Of a stretch of DNA of 11,231 nucleotides, positions 6,787 through 11,231 are shown one piece after another. Made by a program: the position numbers and the translations under genes. Location: assembly GCA_012032975.1 (NCBI GenBank), contig JAAUPU010000023.1, forward strand, positions 1-11,231, read 5' to 3'. The notes beneath the pieces were generated by a model. The model saw nothing but the letters and a program-made list of their open reading frames with translations. It ran no database searches and was not told the DNA's origin. Each line of letters starts with the position of its first letter. Positions within the stretch are counted from its first letter, which is position 1. This DNA comes from Caldilineaceae bacterium. GTDB taxonomy: Bacteria > Chloroflexota > Anaerolineae > Caldilineales > Caldilineaceae.

Positions 6787-7590
6787 GTGAACGACCCCAA
6801 TATCTACCCGCCTGCCCAGAGCGCTCCACCGACGCCGCCCCGTGTTCAGTTCTTCATCCAGATTGCGCCGCCTTTGGTCACGCGCATCCTTCTCGTCCTC
6901 AACGTACTCGTCTTTGTGGGCATGATCGTCTATGGCTATCTGATCTACGGACAGATCAACGGGTCCGAATATATGCCGGTGCTCGTTGATTTTGGCGCCA
7001 AGGTCAACCCTCTTGTCGCCAGCGGCGAAACATGGCGGCTCTTCACCGCCATGTTTATCCACATCGGCGTGATCCATCTGCTCTTCAATCTCTATGCGTT
7101 GAATGCGCTGGGGCCAATGGTCGAGGGCTATTATGGCCATCTGCGCTTTACGGCCATTTACCTCGTCGGAGGGCTTTTCGGCAGCTTGGCCAGCTATGCC
7201 TTTTCGCCAGTGCCCTCCGCTGGCGCTTCCGGCGCGATCTTTGGGCTGGCTGGCGCTATCCTGGTCTACTTCCTGCGCTATCGGGAAAACTTCGGGGCGC
7301 GGGGCCGGGCGATCCTGCAGAACATGCTCGTGGTGATCGGCATCAATCTCGTTCTTGGGCTTAGCCTGCCGGGGATCGACAATTGGGGTCATATGGGTGG
7401 ATTGGTAGGCGGCGCGCTGGTCGCCTGGGGCGTTACCCCGCGCTATACCGCGCCCACCGCCGGGCTACCGCTTGGACCCAGCCCACTTGCCGAAGAACCA
7501 CGGACCTGGTTCGAGACGGGATGGGTACTGTTTTGCATCGCGATGCTGGCCTTTGGGGTGCAGTGGATCACCAACAATCCCCTCGTCTAG
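6787..7590 (+). CDS. rhomboid-family intramembrane serine protease
   Basis: Rhomboids cleave substrates within the membrane. This 267-residue protein begins with a Pro-rich cytoplasmic stretch (1-25). It has several hydrophobic helices and the family marks WRLFTAMFIH (83-92) and HLLFNLYAL (97-105). The catalytic serine is Ser148 in GASG (146-149) and the catalytic histidine is His202 in NWGHMGG (199-205). An extra hydrophobic segment at about 242-260, after the core, fits a 6+1 TM layout. The start is GTG 6787 with GAGGA at 6771-6775. It lies 28 nt after gmk and 58 nt before malQ, so read-through transcription is likely. The substrate cannot be inferred from the context. The frame is intact. 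Confidence 0.9.
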   Translation: MNDPNIYPPAQSAPPTPPRVQFFIQIAPPLVTRILLVLNVLVFVGMIVYGYLIYGQINGSEYMPVLVDFGAKVNPLVASGETWRLFTAMFIHIGVIHLLFNLYALNALGPMVEGYYGHLRFTAIYLVGGLFGSLASYAFSPVPSAGASGAIFGLAGAILVYFLRYRENFGARGRAILQNMLVVIGINLVLGLSLPGIDNWGHMGGLVGGALVAWGVTPRYTAPTAGLPLGPSPLAEEPRTWFETGWVLFCIAMLAFGVQWITNNPLV

Positions 7591-7648
7591 ACATTCCATT
7601 CCCCCAGCCCTTTTGTGACCCACCTGGAATTGACCGATGGAGAACCCG

Positions 7649-9216
<1,568 letters not shown>

Positions 9217-9241
9217 TCTGAGGTCAGCACGAAAAACGGGG

Positions 9242-9263
9242 CTGATTAGCGGGGGTGAATCAG
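9242..9263. terminator. weak hairpin between convergent malQ and YbaK-like genes
   Basis: CTGATT (9242-9247) can pair with AATCAG (9258-9263) around a 10-nt G-rich loop. It lies in the 60-bp gap between convergent stops and could serve both genes. The stem is only 6 bp and no T-run follows, so the call rests mostly on location. Confidence 0.27.
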
Positions 9264-9276
9264 TCTTGAGCCAGGG

Positions 9277-9804
9277 CTATTCGCTACGAAAATCGCCCAC
9301 AGTCGCATCCTCCAGCCCACGCATCAGATCGGCGCTGCGCAAGATGATGGTGGTCCCGCGCAGACCTGAGCCGATGGAGACCTCCTCTTGGCCTGTCACG
9401 CTCTCGTCCACGTAGATCGGCAGCGGTGAAGGCAAACCAAAGGGCGAGACAGCGCCAATCTCGTATCCTGTCACCGTCAGCACCTCGCTCTGGCTGGCCA
9501 TTGAAATGCGCGACTGGCCAACAGTCTTCCGCAACGCTTTCCAGGCAATCTGCTCTGGGCCAGCCACCAGGACCATCGCATAGCGATCCTTGCCCAGGCG
9601 GAAGAGAATACTGCGCACCACCTGTTCCGGCGTCTGTCCGCGTTCGCTTGCAGCCTGTTCCAGCGAATCCACTGGCCCCGGGTGGCGATAAAGACGAAAT
9701 GGGATCCTCTTTACCTCCAATGCCAGGGCAACAGGGGCGGTTGCCTCATTCGTCGTCTTTGCCATCCCATCGCATCCATTTCGCTGGGGCACAGATTCAA
9801 TCAT
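9277..9804 (-). CDS. YbaK/EbsC-type aminoacyl-tRNA deacylase
   Basis: YbaK-fold proteins hydrolyse mischarged tRNAs in trans, acting in translation quality control. The 175-residue reading has the family pattern: an N-terminal helix and [12 protein letters not shown], the strand [10 protein letters not shown] (61-70), [17 protein letters not shown], the GAVSPFGLP loop (117-125), and YVDESV near 131-136. In characterised YbaK a lysine in a VFKTL-like strand is conserved; here the matching residue is Arg64. ATG 9804 forms an ATGA overlap with the repaired stop of the upstream Hsp70-like gene, which favours this start by translational coupling. An internal ATG at 9765 (giving [11 protein letters not shown]) is an alternative that would yield a 162-residue protein. 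Which amino acid it edits cannot be told from sequence alone. Confidence 0.85.
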   Translation of the reverse strand: MIESVPQRNGCDGMAKTTNEATAPVALALEVKRIPFRLYRHPGPVDSLEQAASERGQTPEQVVRSILFRLGKDRYAMVLVAGPEQIAWKALRKTVGQSRISMASQSEVLTVTGYEIGAVSPFGLPSPLPIYVDESVTGQEEVSIGSGLRGTTIILRSADLMRGLEDATVGDFRSE

Positions 9805-11231
9805 TCAAGAGCCAGAGCGAGGCCTGTTGGCAGGGATTCACCGAACATCCAGTCTCGTTCTTCCTGGCTTTCAGAACTGTGGGAATCCAATAGCAGGCCC
9901 TGATAGCGCTCGGCGTGGCGCGTTTTGCCATCCAGGCGACAATCTCGTCACGGAGATCTTGCGGGATATCGCGCATGCGGTCGCCAGTGTAGCGGGCCAT
10001 GACGATCAGCGCATGGGCGAGACTGTCGCTTGGTTCCCAGGCCAGGTCCAACAGAGCGCGCAGCCATTCAACTGCCGTGGCGCTGGGGACCAGGCGATCT
10101 AGCGGACCATAGATCGTGTTGCGTGCGCCGAAACGACTCAGCGCCCAAAGTTCCTGGGGTTTGGGCTTGGACTCGGTCAGCCTTGCCAGCAACAGTTCGC
10201 CAAGCCCCACTTTCTCTCCAGCCGGCAGCCACTCCAAATTGGCCAACATCATCCAGATCTCGGTCTCCTCGCCGGCGCTGACATGGCCCGAAAACTTGGC
10301 GCCAGCCTTGCGTTTACGTTTCTTGGTCTGCTGCAATGCGGAACGAACCTGATGAAAGACCTCAAGTTGTTGGCCCGCTTTCAGACCGCCAGCGACCCGT
10401 CGCCAGAAAATCCACCATTCGGTCCGGTTTTGGGGCGCCCTGGCAAAGGCAGGCCCTTGAAAATGCAGCTTCCATATCTGCTTGATCCGCCATTCGTCCA
10501 GTGGATCGCCATAGCCAGGGCGCAGGCAATAGCCGAGCAGATTGAGCCAACGAATCTCATGTTCGGGCGAACGGCCGCGAGTCTCGCCTACCTCGATCAG
10601 TGCGTCGGCCAGTTGGCGAATCAGCGCGGTCGGCCACGCCTCTTTGGGGAGTTCAAACAACTCTTCCAGAATTCTGCGGATCCGCTCGGGCGACTCGCCA
10701 TCCTCGCCGTCGCCGTTGAAGACGCGCCGGATCGCCTCCTGTGCGAGTTCGACAACGGTCTGGTCCACGGTGTCTGCTACTGCGATTTGCGTGGCGTTCT
10801 CCGGTGTGTGGCGGACATCAAATTGAAGCTGCCAACGGTGACTGCTCTGCTGCGACTGGCACCAGACCTCCAGCGTGCCGATCTCGGTCAAACGGACGGC
10901 CAATTGCACCGGCAACTGCTGGGCCTCCCCCTTCTTGCCATAGCGCAGAACCGTGCGAATCGGCGGCAAGACACTGACTTCGCCTGGCGATAACTCAACC
11001 ACCTGACCGAGGCGATCACCTAGCCGCGTGCTGGAAGTAAAGACCTGAAATTCAACGGGTTGGTTGGTGCGCGCCGCAAACTCCGGTTCAGCCAGAGTCA
11101 CCTCAAAACCCTCTTCCATGCCTCGCGGCGCAAGACAGACGGCTGGCTGTTTGTCTGCCGCGCCTTTTCGTTCTGTGGCGACGCCGACGTAGTAAGCCGC
11201 GGGCTACCACTACCAATCCGTACACCCCAGC
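9801..11231 (-). CDS. Hsp70-like protein, C-terminal part (DUF3731), partial and frameshifted
   Basis: Only the C-terminal part of a larger Hsp70-like protein is present; the ATPase domain would lie beyond the window edge. The entry frame reads [11 protein letters not shown], then loses frame at CC (plus 11197-11198) and resumes as [12 protein letters not shown], running through [13 protein letters not shown]. The long DUF3731-type helical region follows. A second break near plus 9915-9919 (GG at 9917-9918) separates [10 protein letters not shown] from the conserved ending, which is read in another frame as [18 protein letters not shown] and stops at 9801-9803. The unrepaired frame would instead end at 9797 with unrelated residues. 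Both breaks are fixed by adding one base each. The function of DUF3731 proteins is not defined; a chaperone role is inferred from the Hsp70 relation. The gene precedes the YbaK-like gene on the same strand with a 4-nt overlap. Confidence 0.8.

Noticed and set aside
6748..7392. A 214-codon minus-strand frame opposite the rhomboid gene
   Set aside because: It is a shadow of the rhomboid coding sequence. It is rich in charged residues without a domain, while the + frame has the catalytic Ser and His.
7615..7648. GTG 7615 as the start of malQ
   Set aside because: It has no ribosome-binding site and gives an N-terminus unlike the family. The typical FPRMSGVL sequence is present in another frame and joins after adding one T.
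10283..10993. A 236-codon + strand frame inside the Hsp70-like gene
   Set aside because: The minus strand carries the DUF3731-type protein with the conserved ending [10 protein letters not shown]. The + frame has no recognisable motif.

Overview
The window looks like ordinary chromosomal DNA of a Chloroflexota bacterium, most likely from the Caldilineae/Anaerolineae side. That placement is an inference from gene content: an AAA ATPase with a C-terminal R3H domain next to tmk, a DarA-type cyclic-di-AMP receptor, an FmdB zinc-ribbon protein with a Gly-rich tail, an Hsp70-like protein of the DUF3731 type, and moderately high GC. Gene density is high. I saw no insertion sequence, CRISPR array, tRNA, rRNA or recognisable defence island.

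Layout. Positions 1-189 hold a DnaA-box-like cluster and the leader of a two-helix potassium channel with a cytoplasmic RCK/TrkA module (190-1236, +). Next, on +, come a broken tandem GNAT-like acetyltransferase gene (1364-2552), a 548-residue R3H/AAA ATPase (2714-4360), thymidylate kinase (4376-5024) and DarA (5053-5382). A small FmdB-family gene faces them on - (5485-5943). The interval 5944-6111 carries overlapping divergent promoters. From there a + cluster runs gmk (6112-6758), a rhomboid protease (6787-7590) and malQ (7649-9216). A - strand pair converges on malQ: an Hsp70-like protein cut by the window edge (9801-11231) followed by a YbaK-type aminoacyl-tRNA deacylase (9277-9804), joined by an ATGA overlap.

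The dominant anomaly is reading-frame damage. Five conserved genes (GNAT-like, tmk, gmk, malQ, Hsp70-like) each lose frame at least once, usually at short runs of one base. In each case the conserved protein sequence resumes in another frame with its catalytic motifs intact. Several of these genes are essential or highly conserved, so sequencing/assembly indels are a better explanation than real pseudogenes. The annotations below describe the repaired proteins and give the break positions.

Functionally the window mixes nucleotide metabolism (tmk, gmk), possible cyclic-di-AMP signalling (darA, with a K+ channel as a possible but unproven partner), membrane proteolysis (rhomboid), alpha-glucan metabolism (malQ), translation quality control (YbaK-like) and a chaperone-like protein. 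I did not find a clearly novel multi-gene system. The best leads are the uncharacterised R3H ATPase beside tmk, non-canonical residues in Gmk, the YbaK-like protein and DarA, the divergent promoter/hairpin control region, and the DnaA-box cluster at the left edge.
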